This document shows positions 30,319-39,071 of a stretch of DNA of 64,000 nucleotides, piece by piece. Every line of letters begins with the position of its first letter. Within the stretch, counting starts at the first letter, position 1. A program made the translations under genes and the position numbers. Under the pieces are notes generated by a model. That model was not told the DNA's origin, ran no database searches, and was given only the letters and a program-made list of their open reading frames with translations. This DNA comes from Methylovirgula sp. HY1 (GTDB lineage Bacteria > Pseudomonadota > Alphaproteobacteria > Rhizobiales > Beijerinckiaceae), in NCBI RefSeq assembly GCF_019343105.1, contig NZ_CP073764.1, positions 2,356,001 to 2,420,000 of the forward strand, in the 5' to 3' direction.

Positions 30319-31791
30319 TCACGCCCGCATCCGATAAGATTTTTCCAGACTGGCCAAGAACCGTTCCATCTCATCATGGATATGATCGGCGATAGTTTGC
30401 ACCGCATGCGCGCTTTGCCCGGCGACTTCGGCGGAATGGCTCGTATTGCGCGCGAAAAGGCTCGCTTCAGCAACCGAGTTCTGCAACCGTGCGGCGCTTT
30501 CCGCAAATCGCCGCACGACAGTTGCGATCTCCGCCGTCGCGATATGCTGCTGGACGACGGATTTCGCAGCGACGGCGGCATAACTGTCGATCGCCGACAT
30601 GGCTTGTGCGGTTTCGGTGATCGAATCCACGGCCGCGACCGCCGCTGCTTTGATTTCCGCCACTTTCACCTGGATGTCCGTGGTTGCCCGCGCCGCGGCG
30701 ACCGCCAATGACTTCACTTCACTGGCAACGATTGCAAAGCCGCGCCCCGCCTCACCGGCATGTGCCGCTTCGATCGTGGCATTGAGTGCGAGAAGATTGG
30801 TTTGCGTCGCAACCTCGTCAATGACCCTGACGAAATGCTCGACGATATCGAGCGCATGCATCAAATCATGTGCCTGATGCGACGTCTCGAATGCCATTTT
30901 GGCGCCTTTGCCGACCATCGTCGAACTCTCGCATATGCGATTGCCCATTTCGCCGATCGACCGTTCGAGCTCTTCGGTCGAGGAACGAATCACGGCAACG
31001 CTTTCGGCGCTGTCTTTCGAAGCCCTTGCCGCATCGCTGGTCGCTTGTTCGGATTGCACGATCGCGCCGTTCAAGACGCGGCTCGTCTCGCCCATCGTCA
31101 GGCCGGCCTCCCGAATCGCGACGAGCAATTGCGCGACGCGATCACGGAACTGACGGAGATCGGCGACCAGCATGTCGCCGAAGCGCGTTTCATTATCGGC
31201 AAAGTCGCGACATTGCGTGGCAAGAGCGAGCGCTTCCTGGCGCGCGGCCGCGGCGGCATCGAGCGCGGTCTCCGCGTCGATAAAAGCGCGCGACAGGCGA
31301 TTGACCAATAGGGCGAGCGCGAAGACCTCGATCAAGACGATGCCCGCATGCAGCATGACGCGGCCGAGGCCGGAGGCCTGCGGAAACACCAGCGCCGGAT
31401 AGAAATAATTCAAAAGCAGATGATGCAGGATGATGAACACGGCACAGGCAGCGAGCGTCCGCCAGCAGCACCAAGCCGCGCTGATCGCGAGCATAGCGAA
31501 GAAATACATGTGCATGTCGATCATGACGAGCGTCTGGCTCTCCGCCGCGAGGAAAAGCGCCGCGAGGACCATCGCACTCAGACTCGCGAAGACCCTTGTC
31601 CTGAAGCCGCTGGGATCGCGGTGCGCGAGAATAGTGGAAACGATGCACAAGGTGGTGCCGAACAAGACGATAGGTTGGGCGAGCGCAAGCTTCTGCCAAA
31701 ACGCCAAGGCGGCAAGCCCGACGAGATTGATCCAGAGAAAGGGGATGAACAGGCTACATGTCCATCGTCTGAAATCGTCGAGAGCCTTCAT
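30319..31791 (-). CDS. Methyl-accepting chemotaxis protein with a polytopic membrane sensor
   Basis: A 490-residue chemoreceptor whose N-terminal 185 residues form about six membrane helices with almost no soluble loop. Two conserved-looking histidine motifs sit in them: [20 protein letters not shown] and [19 protein letters not shown]. They may bind a metal, heme or quinone, but this is inference. The cytoplasmic part has the signalling hairpin [20 protein letters not shown] then [20 protein letters not shown], and a second half with [20 protein letters not shown]. There is no clear HAMP domain. It probably senses intramembrane or energy state. Confidence 0.9.
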   Translation of the reverse strand: MKALDDFRRWTCSLFIPFLWINLVGLAALAFWQKLALAQPIVLFGTTLCIVSTILAHRDPSGFRTRVFASLSAMVLAALFLAAESQTLVMIDMHMYFFAMLAISAAWCCWRTLAACAVFIILHHLLLNYFYPALVFPQASGLGRVMLHAGIVLIEVFALALLVNRLSRAFIDAETALDAAAAARQEALALATQCRDFADNETRFGDMLVADLRQFRDRVAQLLVAIREAGLTMGETSRVLNGAIVQSEQATSDAARASKDSAESVAVIRSSTEELERSIGEMGNRICESSTMVGKGAKMAFETSHQAHDLMHALDIVEHFVRVIDEVATQTNLLALNATIEAAHAGEAGRGFAIVASEVKSLAVAAARATTDIQVKVAEIKAAAVAAVDSITETAQAMSAIDSYAAVAAKSVVQQHIATAEIATVVRRFAESAARLQNSVAEASLFARNTSHSAEVAGQSAHAVQTIADHIHDEMERFLASLEKSYRMRA

Positions 31792-32001
31792 GATGACAGC
31801 TGGCCTCAGATAGTGGGAAGGGCTTGATTAAGAGGGCGCAAAAGGGCGTTTCCTTCTGTTATCCGCGTCTCGCTCAAGTCCTGAAAATCGAGATGTGTCC
31901 TGAGCATCGATGAAGTTTACCAAACTGGATCGGCGCGATCCTAATTCAGGCTGATGTAAATCCGACCCCGGCGGAGTTAGCGGCGTTTGCCATCACCTAT
32001 T

Positions 32002-32358
32002 TTATGGAGTCGATACCGAGCCGGCGCCGCCTAAGGCCAGGACTGATGTCACGGCGGCAGGATCGGTGCCGAGGCAAGCGCCCAAAGCTATTGGAGAGAC
32101 GACAAGCAAAGCGCCCGATTGCGCAAGACGCGCGCGGAAGCCGGGATCCTTCGCATCGATCGCCACTGCGAGCCATGGCCACGGCCCAGCCCTGACGATG
32201 GCACCATCGGCGGCGGCGATGACTTCGATCGCCGAGCGGGCACCCCACGGATTGGTGATGACGGCAACAGGTCCACGCGGATCAGGCGCCGACTCAATCA
32301 AGAGCAACCCCGCCAACAACACGAAAATCAGGGCGCCGACTTGAAAAATGCTGAGCAT
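32002..32358 (-). CDS. Small membrane-anchored hypothetical protein
   Basis: A 118-residue protein with one N-terminal membrane helix (IFQVGALIFVLLAGLLLIES). It is followed by a soluble domain with PVAVITNPWGARSAIEVIA, AADGAIVRAGPWPWLAVAID and a final SGALLVVSPIALGACLG. The regular hydrophobic pattern and normal composition suggest a real gene; I do not know the family. It lies between a chemoreceptor and the divergent FIST protein gene, with 145 bp to the latter. Confidence 0.55.
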   Translation of the reverse strand: MLSIFQVGALIFVLLAGLLLIESAPDPRGPVAVITNPWGARSAIEVIAAADGAIVRAGPWPWLAVAIDAKDPGFRARLAQSGALLVVSPIALGACLGTDPAAVTSVLALGGAGSVSTP

Positions 32359-32503
32359 GGCATGAAACCAAAACGAATCGGCTTACAAGCGTAAACGGCA
32401 CCGGTTAACGCACTCTTGTTCGCAAGTTTGCTCTGGCTACCAAACACACTTGACCGATCCTCTGAACGCGGCGCAAAGCGGATGGAGAAAACAATGGCGG
32501 AGG

Positions 32504-33706
32504 ATGCGGCCTTTGACGCAAGGCACATGCATCAAGTCTATGCCGGGGAGCGGGATTGTCGTCGTGGCTTGCGCCGCGCTCGATATGCCGGGCTTTGTCG
32601 CAGCCCTTGTCGAGACAGCCAGCACCAATGATTTCGCGGCTCTCGCGGTGTTCTTTTCCCCCCGTTACGAAGCGCAAACGCTGGCCCGCAGTTTGGTGCG
32701 CGATGTGCCCATCCCCGTGCAAATCGGCTGCTCGACTGCCGGCGAAATAGGTCCCTTCGGCATCGGCAGTGGCGGTGCTGTCGCACTTCTCTTTCCGACC
32801 GATCGCTTTTGCTGCGTGGCTAACGTCGTCACCCGCATTTCTGAGCAGGGCTTCGACAATGGGGCAGCCTGCGCCAGTGCTTTGGTCGACAGGCTGCGCG
32901 AATCGATCGGCGGCGAAATCGCAGGCGCTGCTTTCGCGCTGACCCTCGTCGATGGCCTTTCCGCGCGTGAAGAGATCATGGTCTCGGCGTTTCAGGCTGG
33001 CCTGCGCACGCTCCCTCATATCGGCGGCTCGGCCGGCGACGGCCTTGCCTTCCGCGAGGCCTGGCTGATCTACAATGGCGAGGCCTATCGCGATGCGGCG
33101 CTTCTGTGCCTGTTTCATTCGCGCGTGCCATTCCGCGTCTTCAAATCCGACCATTACGAACCAACCGAAATACGTCTCGTCGTGACCGATTGCGACGCCG
33201 AAAAGCGAATCGTGAGAGAGTTCAACGGCGCGCCCGCGGCGCGCGAATATGCCGAAGCGGTGGGGCTCGATCCGGCCGCATTGACGCCGATGAGTTTTGC
33301 CGCGCATCCGCTGGTCGTCAGGATCGGCGGCGACCATTTCTGCCGCTCTGTCCGCTGCATGGAAGCAGATGGCCTGGCTTTCTTTTGCGCCATCGACAAT
33401 GGCGTGGTGCTGACCCTGGCGCGTAGCCATGACATGGCGGAAAGCGTCGAGCGCACCCTCGCGGCGCTCGACAAAGAACTCGGCGGCACGGACATGGTCC
33501 TCGGCTTCGACTGCATTTTACGTCGAATCGAGGCTGAAAACGGTCAAAGCCTGCACCTGATCGCGGACGTCTACAGCCGCTATAATGTCGTTGGCTTCAA
33601 CACATATGGCGAGCAATATAAGTCGATGCATATCAACCAGACCTTTTCCGGCATCGCCTTCGGCCAAGGCCCGGCGCGCGAATCGCCGCCGAAGACTGAC
33701 GAATGA
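32504..33706 (+). CDS. FIST domain sensory protein
   Basis: A 400-residue protein with FIST_N and FIST_C domains, predicted small-ligand (possibly amino acid) sensors linked to signal transduction. Typical FIST elements are LAVFFSPRYEAQTLARSL, VPIQIGCSTAGEIGP-like residues, GGSAGDGLAF, VLGFDCILRRIEAE and the C-terminal YNVVGFNTYGEQYKSMHINQ followed by TFSGIAFG. I chose ATG at 32504; a TTG-started frame from 32450 is open. The hybrid kinase gene begins 24 bp after the stop, so the FIST protein probably feeds that kinase. No signal peptide is seen, so it is cytoplasmic. Confidence 0.88.
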   Translation: MRPLTQGTCIKSMPGSGIVVVACAALDMPGFVAALVETASTNDFAALAVFFSPRYEAQTLARSLVRDVPIPVQIGCSTAGEIGPFGIGSGGAVALLFPTDRFCCVANVVTRISEQGFDNGAACASALVDRLRESIGGEIAGAAFALTLVDGLSAREEIMVSAFQAGLRTLPHIGGSAGDGLAFREAWLIYNGEAYRDAALLCLFHSRVPFRVFKSDHYEPTEIRLVVTDCDAEKRIVREFNGAPAAREYAEAVGLDPAALTPMSFAAHPLVVRIGGDHFCRSVRCMEADGLAFFCAIDNGVVLTLARSHDMAESVERTLAALDKELGGTDMVLGFDCILRRIEAENGQSLHLIADVYSRYNVVGFNTYGEQYKSMHINQTFSGIAFGQGPARESPPKTDE

Positions 33707-33730
33707 GAAGCAAGCGGCGAAGGATGCGTA

Positions 33731-35146
33731 ATGAGCGACATAGTGCTCGGAACCTGCGGACGACTCGGTGCGACTTCGGGCACTGAGGCTGCGGACGTCG
33801 ATTCGCCGGAGATCGATCCGATCGATGCCGAACGCATGCGACGACTCGAGAAAGTCGCGGCGGCGCTGATCGCCCGCGCCGAAAGGGTTACCGAAAGTCG
33901 GGCCGATGGCTATGCTTTGTTCCAGGCGGCAACTTTTCTCGAAAGCCAAGTCCAGAAGCGAACCGACGAACTGCTCGCCGCCAAACTCCGTCTCGAAGCC
34001 AGCAATCGCGAAATCTTCGAGGCCAAAGAGGCGGCAGAAATAGCCAATCGCTCGAAAAGCAAATTTCTGACGGCCGCCAGCCATGATTTGCTGCAGCCCT
34101 TGAACGCCGCGCGTCTGCTCGTTTCGGCGCTCGCCGAAACCGAACTCGCCGGAGACGGCAAACAGCTGGTCGAGCAAGTCGATCGTGCCTTGGCGATGAT
34201 CGGTGATCTCATCAAAAGCGTCCTCGACATCGCCAAACTCGATGCCGGCGTTATGGTGCCGGAGGTCACCACCATCTGCCTGCGCGAATTGCTCGGCAAT
34301 GTCGCCGCCGATTTCGCGCCGATGGCGGCGCGCAAGCATCTGCGCCTCTCCGTGAAAGCACCCTACGTCGCCGTGCGCAGCGACCCGTTTCTCCTGAAAC
34401 GCATCCTGTCCAATCTCATATCCAATGCGGTCCGTTATACGCGATCTGGCGGCGTCCTCATCGGCGCGCGCCGTCGCGGCGCGTTTGTCCGCATTGATGT
34501 CGTCGACACGGGAATCGGCATTCCAGACCAACATTTCGCGGCCATTTTCGAAGAATTTTCTCGCGGGCCGGCGCAAGGCAAAGATACGGAATTCAACGAT
34601 GGACTGGGGCTTGGGCTCGCGATCGTGCGGCGCATGGTGCAAGCGCTCGATCATGACTTGAGCCTCCGCTCGATCGAAGGCCGCGGTTCGGTGTTTTCGC
34701 TTCTTGTGCCGGCCGCAGCCGCCCCGATGACATATGACGAGCCCACTCTGCCTCCTATTCCCGAAGCCGAGGCGCTGGTTGGAACGCGTATGCTGCTGAT
34801 CGAAAATGATCCACAGATCGTCGACGCCATGGCGGCTTTGATGGAGAGCTGGCAATGTCCGATGGCAGTGGCAAACGACATCGGGTCCGTCATCGGCCTA
34901 GTCATGACCGGTGTCTTCATGCCGGATGTCATCATCGCCGATTTTCATCTCGACAATGGGGTCTGCGGTCTCGATATGGTCGATGCCGTACGCACCATCG
35001 CCGGCCGCGACCTTCCGGCGATCATCGCTACTGGCGATTATACGCCGGCCGTCGATGCCAAGGTAAAAGCAAATGGCCTGACTTTATTGGAGAAGCCGCT
35101 GAAGCCGTCGGAGCTGCGTGCGCTGATCGCGCATTTGCTCTCGTGA
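33731..35146 (+). CDS. Hybrid sensor histidine kinase with C-terminal receiver
   Basis: A 471-residue soluble hybrid kinase. A coiled coil (residues 65-108) leads to HisKA with H118 in TAASHDLLQPLNAARLL. The ATPase domain has SNLISNAVRYT (N box), VVDTGIGIPD (G1) and GLGLGLAIVRRM (G2). The receiver domain has D404 (IADFHLDNG) and K455 (LEKPLKP). The QPLNAARL H-box is the NahK/ErcS' type. With the FIST gene upstream and a LuxR-type regulator convergent 21 bp away, it resembles the FIST-ErcS'-type modules near alcohol-oxidation regulators of Pseudomonas; that link is inferred. ATG at 33731 follows AAGGATG. Confidence 0.92.
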   Translation: MSDIVLGTCGRLGATSGTEAADVDSPEIDPIDAERMRRLEKVAAALIARAERVTESRADGYALFQAATFLESQVQKRTDELLAAKLRLEASNREIFEAKEAAEIANRSKSKFLTAASHDLLQPLNAARLLVSALAETELAGDGKQLVEQVDRALAMIGDLIKSVLDIAKLDAGVMVPEVTTICLRELLGNVAADFAPMAARKHLRLSVKAPYVAVRSDPFLLKRILSNLISNAVRYTRSGGVLIGARRRGAFVRIDVVDTGIGIPDQHFAAIFEEFSRGPAQGKDTEFNDGLGLGLAIVRRMVQALDHDLSLRSIEGRGSVFSLLVPAAAAPMTYDEPTLPPIPEAEALVGTRMLLIENDPQIVDAMAALMESWQCPMAVANDIGSVIGLVMTGVFMPDVIIADFHLDNGVCGLDMVDAVRTIAGRDLPAIIATGDYTPAVDAKVKANGLTLLEKPLKPSELRALIAHLLS

Positions 35147-35167
35147 ACAAGTCGGCCGGCATCGGGC

Positions 35168-35824
35168 CTAATTTGGCTGCAGGGCCAATTTGTCGAAATC
35201 GAGCTTGCCCGTCTCGATCACCGCCTGGGTGCGGTTGCTCACGCCGAGCTTGCGCAGCACTTCGGTGACATGCGCCTTTACGGTGGTTTCGCCGACCGCG
35301 AGTTCAAAGGCGATCTGCTTATTGAGCAGGCCCTGGCGCAACATCTGCAGCACGCGAAGCTGCTGCGGTGTGAGTGTGGCGAGGCGGGCAACCATATCGA
35401 CCTTGGGTGGGTGGGCGCGCTTAGCATCAGCCAGGCTACACGGCAAATAGATCGCGCCGCTCATCACGGTCGCGAGAGCCGCGGCGATTTCCGCTTTCTT
35501 CGCCGATTTGGGGACAAATCCAGCAGCGCCAAAAAATAAAGCTTGCTGAACAATGTCGCGATCCTCGAGGCTCGACACGATCATGATCGGCAGATACGGA
35601 AAACGTCCGCGCAATTCGAGCAAGCCTTCAAAGCCGCTCGTGCCGGGCAAGGTGAGATCGAGCAAGACGAGATCAAATCGATGCAGCGGGTCAGCGATCA
35701 TCGCCACGGCATCGGCGATGAGGGTCGCCTCGCAAATTTCGGCAGCCGGATAGCCGACGTTGACTGCGCTCCGCAACGCCTCGCGAAATAAAGGATGATC
35801 GTCGACGATCAAAAAGCGGCTCAT
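35168..35824 (-). CDS. NarL/FixJ-family response regulator
   Basis: A 218-residue two-domain regulator. The receiver has D8-D9 in LIVDDHPLF, phosphoacceptor D56 in LLDLTLPG and K106 in FVPKSAKK. The C-terminal LuxR-type helix-turn-helix spans about residues 145-208 (LTPQQLRVLQMLRQGLLNKQ then IAFELAVGETTVKAHVTEVL). It resembles the ErdR/AgmR group of regulators. It is convergent with the hybrid kinase gene, 21 bp away, and is its likely partner. The region upstream (35825-36327) carries a degraded kinase-like fragment and no promoter that I could assign. Confidence 0.93.
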   Translation of the reverse strand: MSRFLIVDDHPLFREALRSAVNVGYPAAEICEATLIADAVAMIADPLHRFDLVLLDLTLPGTSGFEGLLELRGRFPYLPIMIVSSLEDRDIVQQALFFGAAGFVPKSAKKAEIAAALATVMSGAIYLPCSLADAKRAHPPKVDMVARLATLTPQQLRVLQMLRQGLLNKQIAFELAVGETTVKAHVTEVLRKLGVSNRTQAVIETGKLDFDKLALQPN

Positions 35825-35839
35825 GCGCGCCTCCCCCGC

Positions 35840-36155
35840 TTCGCATGCCCGGAATCGTCAAAAATTGCACGAAGCGCTTTGCCGGCGCAAGCGGAACTCG
35901 CAAAAGATAGCGCGTTCCATGACCCGGACGGGGCGAGACTTCGATCATCACTTGGCCCAACCCATGGAGGTCGGCGGCGCTTTATCGATCGCAATCAGAA
36001 CAGCGCCGGCATGCGTCCTCATATGCAGGGCGCCGACAATCTTGGCCACCATCATCGTGGTGCGAAACGCAATCACCACCCGGTTCCCGCGCGCTATGCA
36101 TAAGGGAAACGGCCGCCGCATGCCGCCCCCATCACCGGCCCTGCGGCTGAGCATG
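35840..36155 (-). pseudogene. Possible remnant of a histidine kinase C-terminus
   Basis: On the minus strand a frame reads LGQVMIEVSPRPGHGTRYLL then RVPLAP, which looks like the end of a kinase ATPase domain (S-x-P-G-x-GT-x-F-x-L). The reading frame upstream that would continue it is shifted: 36154-35948 is open in another frame (MVAKIVGALHMRTHAGAVLI) and stops at the junction. This suggests a decayed sensor gene next to the response regulator. The match is short, so confidence is low. The adjoining 36145-36180 contains a fragment like the dispersed repeat. Confidence 0.3.
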
Positions 36156-36327
36156 TCCGAAAAATCGTGCTCCGCTTATTCAAAGCGACGAATAGCCACG
36201 GCCCAATTCATCCGGCTGAGTTATATCTGTGAGGAGCCCTCCGGCGTCGCTTGCGCCACGCTGCTCGGACGGTTCAATCTGGCTTCATGCACAGTTTGCG
36301 GTTCATTTCTGGTTGGAGGCCGCGTTT

Positions 36328-37137
36328 TTGCGCCTGACCGTTGCGACGTGGAACATTAATTCCGTGCGGCTCCGAATCGAGCTCGTTGCGCGATTTTTAC
36401 GCGAACAAGCACCGGACGTCCTCTGCCTGCAGGAGACCAAATGCCGGGACGCCGAATTCCCGGCCGGCGAATTCCGCAAGCTCGGCTATGAGCATCTCGC
36501 GATCAGCGGCCAAAAGGGCTACCACGGCGTCGCCATCGCCTCGAAATTGCCCTTTACCATGACCGACAAGCGCGATTTCTGCGCCGTCGGCGATGCGAGG
36601 CATATTTGCGTGGAGTTTCATCCGATACAGCATCGGCCGATCAATCTGCATAATTTCTACGTCCCCGCCGGCGGCGACGAGCCGGACCCGACGATCAATC
36701 CCAAATTCGCCCATAAGCTCGCCTTCCTCGACGAGCTGGCGACCTGGATCCGCGCCGATAAGATCGCCGCCAAAGATGCGATCCTCGTCGGCGATCTCAA
36801 CATCGCGCCGCTCGAAGAAGACGTCTGGAGCCATAAGGCGCTCTTGAAGGTCGTGAGCCACACGCCGATCGAAGTGGAAAAGCTCGGCAATGTCTTCGCC
36901 GCCGGTCCCTGGGTCGACGCGCTGCGCCGTTATGTGCCGAAGGAAGAGAAGCTCTATACATGGTGGAGCTATCGCGCCGCCGATTGGGCCAAAGCCAATA
37001 AGGGCCGGCGGCTGGATCATATCTGGGTCAGCGAAAGCCTCGGGCCGCATCTCGCCGGCATGCAGGTTTTGCGCGACAGCCGCGGCTGGGAACGGCCCTC
37101 GGACCACGTTCCGGTGATGGCGCATTTCGAGCTGTAG
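36328..37137 (+). CDS. xthA: Exodeoxyribonuclease III
   Basis: A 269-residue AP endonuclease/3' exonuclease of the EEP superfamily. Motifs are VATWNINSVRLR, CLQETKCRDAEFP (catalytic Glu), NLHNFYVPAGGDE, ILVGDLNIAPLEEDVW (Asp/Asn), TWWSYRAADWAKANKGRRLD and the terminal SDHVPVMAHF (Asp-His). The length equals E. coli ExoIII. TTG at 36328 is the likely start, with TTGGAGG 8 bases upstream. In other Rhizobiales, as I recall, xthA often follows lolA; here the two are 32 kb apart. Confidence 0.95.
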   Translation: MRLTVATWNINSVRLRIELVARFLREQAPDVLCLQETKCRDAEFPAGEFRKLGYEHLAISGQKGYHGVAIASKLPFTMTDKRDFCAVGDARHICVEFHPIQHRPINLHNFYVPAGGDEPDPTINPKFAHKLAFLDELATWIRADKIAAKDAILVGDLNIAPLEEDVWSHKALLKVVSHTPIEVEKLGNVFAAGPWVDALRRYVPKEEKLYTWWSYRAADWAKANKGRRLDHIWVSESLGPHLAGMQVLRDSRGWERPSDHVPVMAHFEL

Positions 37138-37164
37138 GGCGAAAAGGTGCGAGCCGATCCCCGC

Positions 37165-37189
37165 GTCATGGCCTCAAGCCGGCCATGAC
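37165..37189. repeat. Short palindromic repeat after xthA
   Basis: GTCATGGCC-TCAAGCC-GGCCATGAC forms a perfect 9-bp stem. It belongs to the ATGGCCGGG-type family also found at 46545, 49224 and 51205-51268. It lies between convergent xthA and the PEBP-like gene. Confidence 0.65.
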
Positions 37190-37254
37190 GCCGGCTGGCC
37201 ACCGCAGCTCATGTTGCGCAGCAAGTCTTTGTTATAACCTACAATATTGAATTG

Positions 37255-37662
37255 TTATTCTTTCGGCGGAAAATCGCCGGCCGCGCGTGTCTTGGCCAGC
37301 ACATGGCCGGTCGAGTCGAGCGCCTCGATCGTCCAGACGTAATGGTGCTTCTGACCCGCTGGCGGGCAGGGTCCGATATAGCTGATCGCGCCTTCCGGGA
37401 TCTGCGGACCGGCATAAATGATCGTGCTGCCGCCATGATGGAAATGCGGTGCGTCCTTGTCATGCATGATAAAGCGCAGCCGCGTCGTTTTGGCGGGCAC
37501 ATCCTTGAGCACGAAAGGTGGCGAGACATGCACGCACGGCGCGATTCCATGCCAGGAAAAAGCGCCGCTCATCGCCTGCGCGGCGCTGGCGGCAAGGCAT
37601 GCCGCGGCTGAGCATGCGAGCAGGGCCGCGGCGCGTCGCCATGTGGAACGGAGCGCAGCCAT
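37255..37662 (-). CDS. YbhB/YbcL family (PEBP/Raf kinase inhibitor-like) periplasmic protein
   Basis: A 135-residue protein with a signal peptide (AALLACSAAACLAASAAQA). The PEBP fold follows: SPPFVLKDVPAKTTRLRFIM, the ligand-site HDKDAPHFHHGG (family D-x-D-x-P) and a GPCPPAGQKHHYVWTIEALD segment (G-P-C-P-P-x-G-x-H-x-Y). These are the signature residues of bacterial YbhB-like proteins, whose role is unclear. ATG at 37662 follows GGAGGTTGAC. It starts 11 bp after the cNMP-binding gene ends, so the two are probably cotranscribed. Confidence 0.9.
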   Translation of the reverse strand: MAALRSTWRRAAALLACSAAACLAASAAQAMSGAFSWHGIAPCVHVSPPFVLKDVPAKTTRLRFIMHDKDAPHFHHGGSTIIYAGPQIPEGAISYIGPCPPAGQKHHYVWTIEALDSTGHVLAKTRAAGDFPPKE

Positions 37663-37673
37663 GTCAACCTCCT

Positions 37674-38138
37674 TCAAGCTTCTTTCGCCGAGCCGTCGCC
37701 GACTTGCGTAAGTCCGTCGAGTTCGCTCAAAAACTGCACGAGCCGATCGGACAGCGCACGCTTCAGCCGCTCGGCGCTCGCCGGCGATTCCTCGAGGATA
37801 CGGTGAAACAGCGCCCGGGAAATTTTCAAGACGGCCGTCTGTTCCGTCGCCGTCGCCGTCACCGGCCGCCGCGTCTTGGCGATCAAGGCCATGTCGCCGA
37901 TGAGCGCGGGTGGCCGGACGAGACGGACATTGCCGCCATGGTCGGAGGTCTCGAGCGCAATCGTACCCGAGACGATGACATAGCCGCCGTCAGAGGGCTC
38001 GTCGCGGCGAAATAAGATTTCGCCCTTGCGCAAAATCCGCGTCTCCGCGGATGCCGCGAGCTGGCGCAACGCGTCGGGCTCGAGCGCCGCGAGCGTCGGA
38101 TTACGAGCGAGATTACGCACGTCATTGTCGAGCGCCAT
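37674..38138 (-). CDS. Stand-alone cyclic-nucleotide-binding domain protein
   Basis: A 154-residue protein consisting only of a Crp-type sensor domain: LRKGEILFRRDEPSDGGYVI, VSGTIALETS, PPALIGDMALIAKTRRPVTA (phosphate-binding cassette-like) and VLKISRALFHRILEESPASA. There is no helix-turn-helix, so it cannot act as a DNA-binding regulator itself. ATG at 38138 follows TAAAGGC. In Rhizobiales this gene commonly sits between xthA and an OmpR-type regulator, as here. Confidence 0.88.
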   Translation of the reverse strand: MALDNDVRNLARNPTLAALEPDALRQLAASAETRILRKGEILFRRDEPSDGGYVIVSGTIALETSDHGGNVRLVRPPALIGDMALIAKTRRPVTATATEQTAVLKISRALFHRILEESPASAERLKRALSDRLVQFLSELDGLTQVGDGSAKEA

Positions 38139-38218
38139 GCCTTTACGCCATGCCTTTCTTTCCGGCCCGGACGCAGCGCCTTGCAAAAGGCGCGGCAAAG
38201 CCCAAAACCGGACTCACA

Positions 38219-38905
38219 TCAGGGCATGAGTTTATAGCCGCCCGCTTCGGTGATCAAAAGCTGCGATTTTGTGGGATCACGCTCGATCTTCTGGCGCAAC
38301 CGATAGATATGCGTCTCCAGCGTATGCGTCGTGACATTGGAATTATAGCCCCAGACCTCGCGCAGCAGCACATCGCGCGTCACGACGGATTGGCCGGCAC
38401 GATAGAGGAAGCGGAGAATCGCCGTTTCCTTTTCCGTGAGCCGGAGCTTGCCGCCCTTCTCATTGATGAGATGTTTTGAGCCCGGCTGGAAAGTGAAAGG
38501 GCCGATTCGGAACAGGGCGTCGTCGCTCGCCTCGTGCTGGCGCAAATGGACGCGCATGCGGGCGAGCAAAACCGAGAAGCGAAATGGCTTGGTGACATAA
38601 TCATTGGCGCCTGATTCGAGGCCGTCGATCGTATCGGCCTCGGAATCATGTCCGGTCAGCATGATGATGGGATTTTTGAAGCCCTGCCGGCGGAGCAGCT
38701 TGACCGCTTCGCGCCCATCCATGTCGGGAAGCCCGACATCCATGATCACCAGATCCGGCGCCTGGTCGCGGGCGAGGTCGAGCGCCGTCCCCGCGGTCGG
38801 CGCGTGCAGCGCCGCGAATTCCGCGTGCAAAGACAATTGCTCACTGAGCGCGCCACGAAGGTCGTCGTCATCATCGGCAATCAGGATCTTGCGAACCTGC
38901 ATCAT
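38219..38905 (-). CDS. OmpR/PhoB-family response regulator
   Basis: A 228-residue two-domain regulator. The receiver has D11-D13 in LIADDDDDLR, phosphoacceptor D56 (VIMDVGLPDMDG) and K106 (DYVTKPF). The C-terminal winged helix contains LRLTEKETAILRFLYRAG, VVTRDVLLREVWGYNSNVTT and HTLETHIYRLRQKIERDP. No cognate kinase lies beside it. The gene order cNMP protein / regulator / L,D-transpeptidase suggests a conserved envelope-related neighbourhood, but its regulon is unknown. Start ATG at 38905 or 38902. Confidence 0.93.
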   Translation of the reverse strand: MMQVRKILIADDDDDLRGALSEQLSLHAEFAALHAPTAGTALDLARDQAPDLVIMDVGLPDMDGREAVKLLRRQGFKNPIIMLTGHDSEADTIDGLESGANDYVTKPFRFSVLLARMRVHLRQHEASDDALFRIGPFTFQPGSKHLINEKGGKLRLTEKETAILRFLYRAGQSVVTRDVLLREVWGYNSNVTTHTLETHIYRLRQKIERDPTKSQLLITEAGGYKLMP

Positions 38906-39071
38906 GAAATGTCCTATAGTCTAAGTTTCGCGCTGGCCGTAAGAGGCTACAGCATAGGTGCTCATCGGAAGATGCATTATTCCCGCAATCGAACCGACGC
39001 CGGACGGGTTCCGTCCAGCATCGTGACGCAAGGAAAACTCGAAACTCTTTCACCGCAACAACAAGATCCCG

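Noticed and set aside
30087-30581. A 164-residue minus-strand frame upstream of higBA
   Set aside because: Mostly overlaps the chemoreceptor gene in another frame; the non-overlapping part has no recognisable features.
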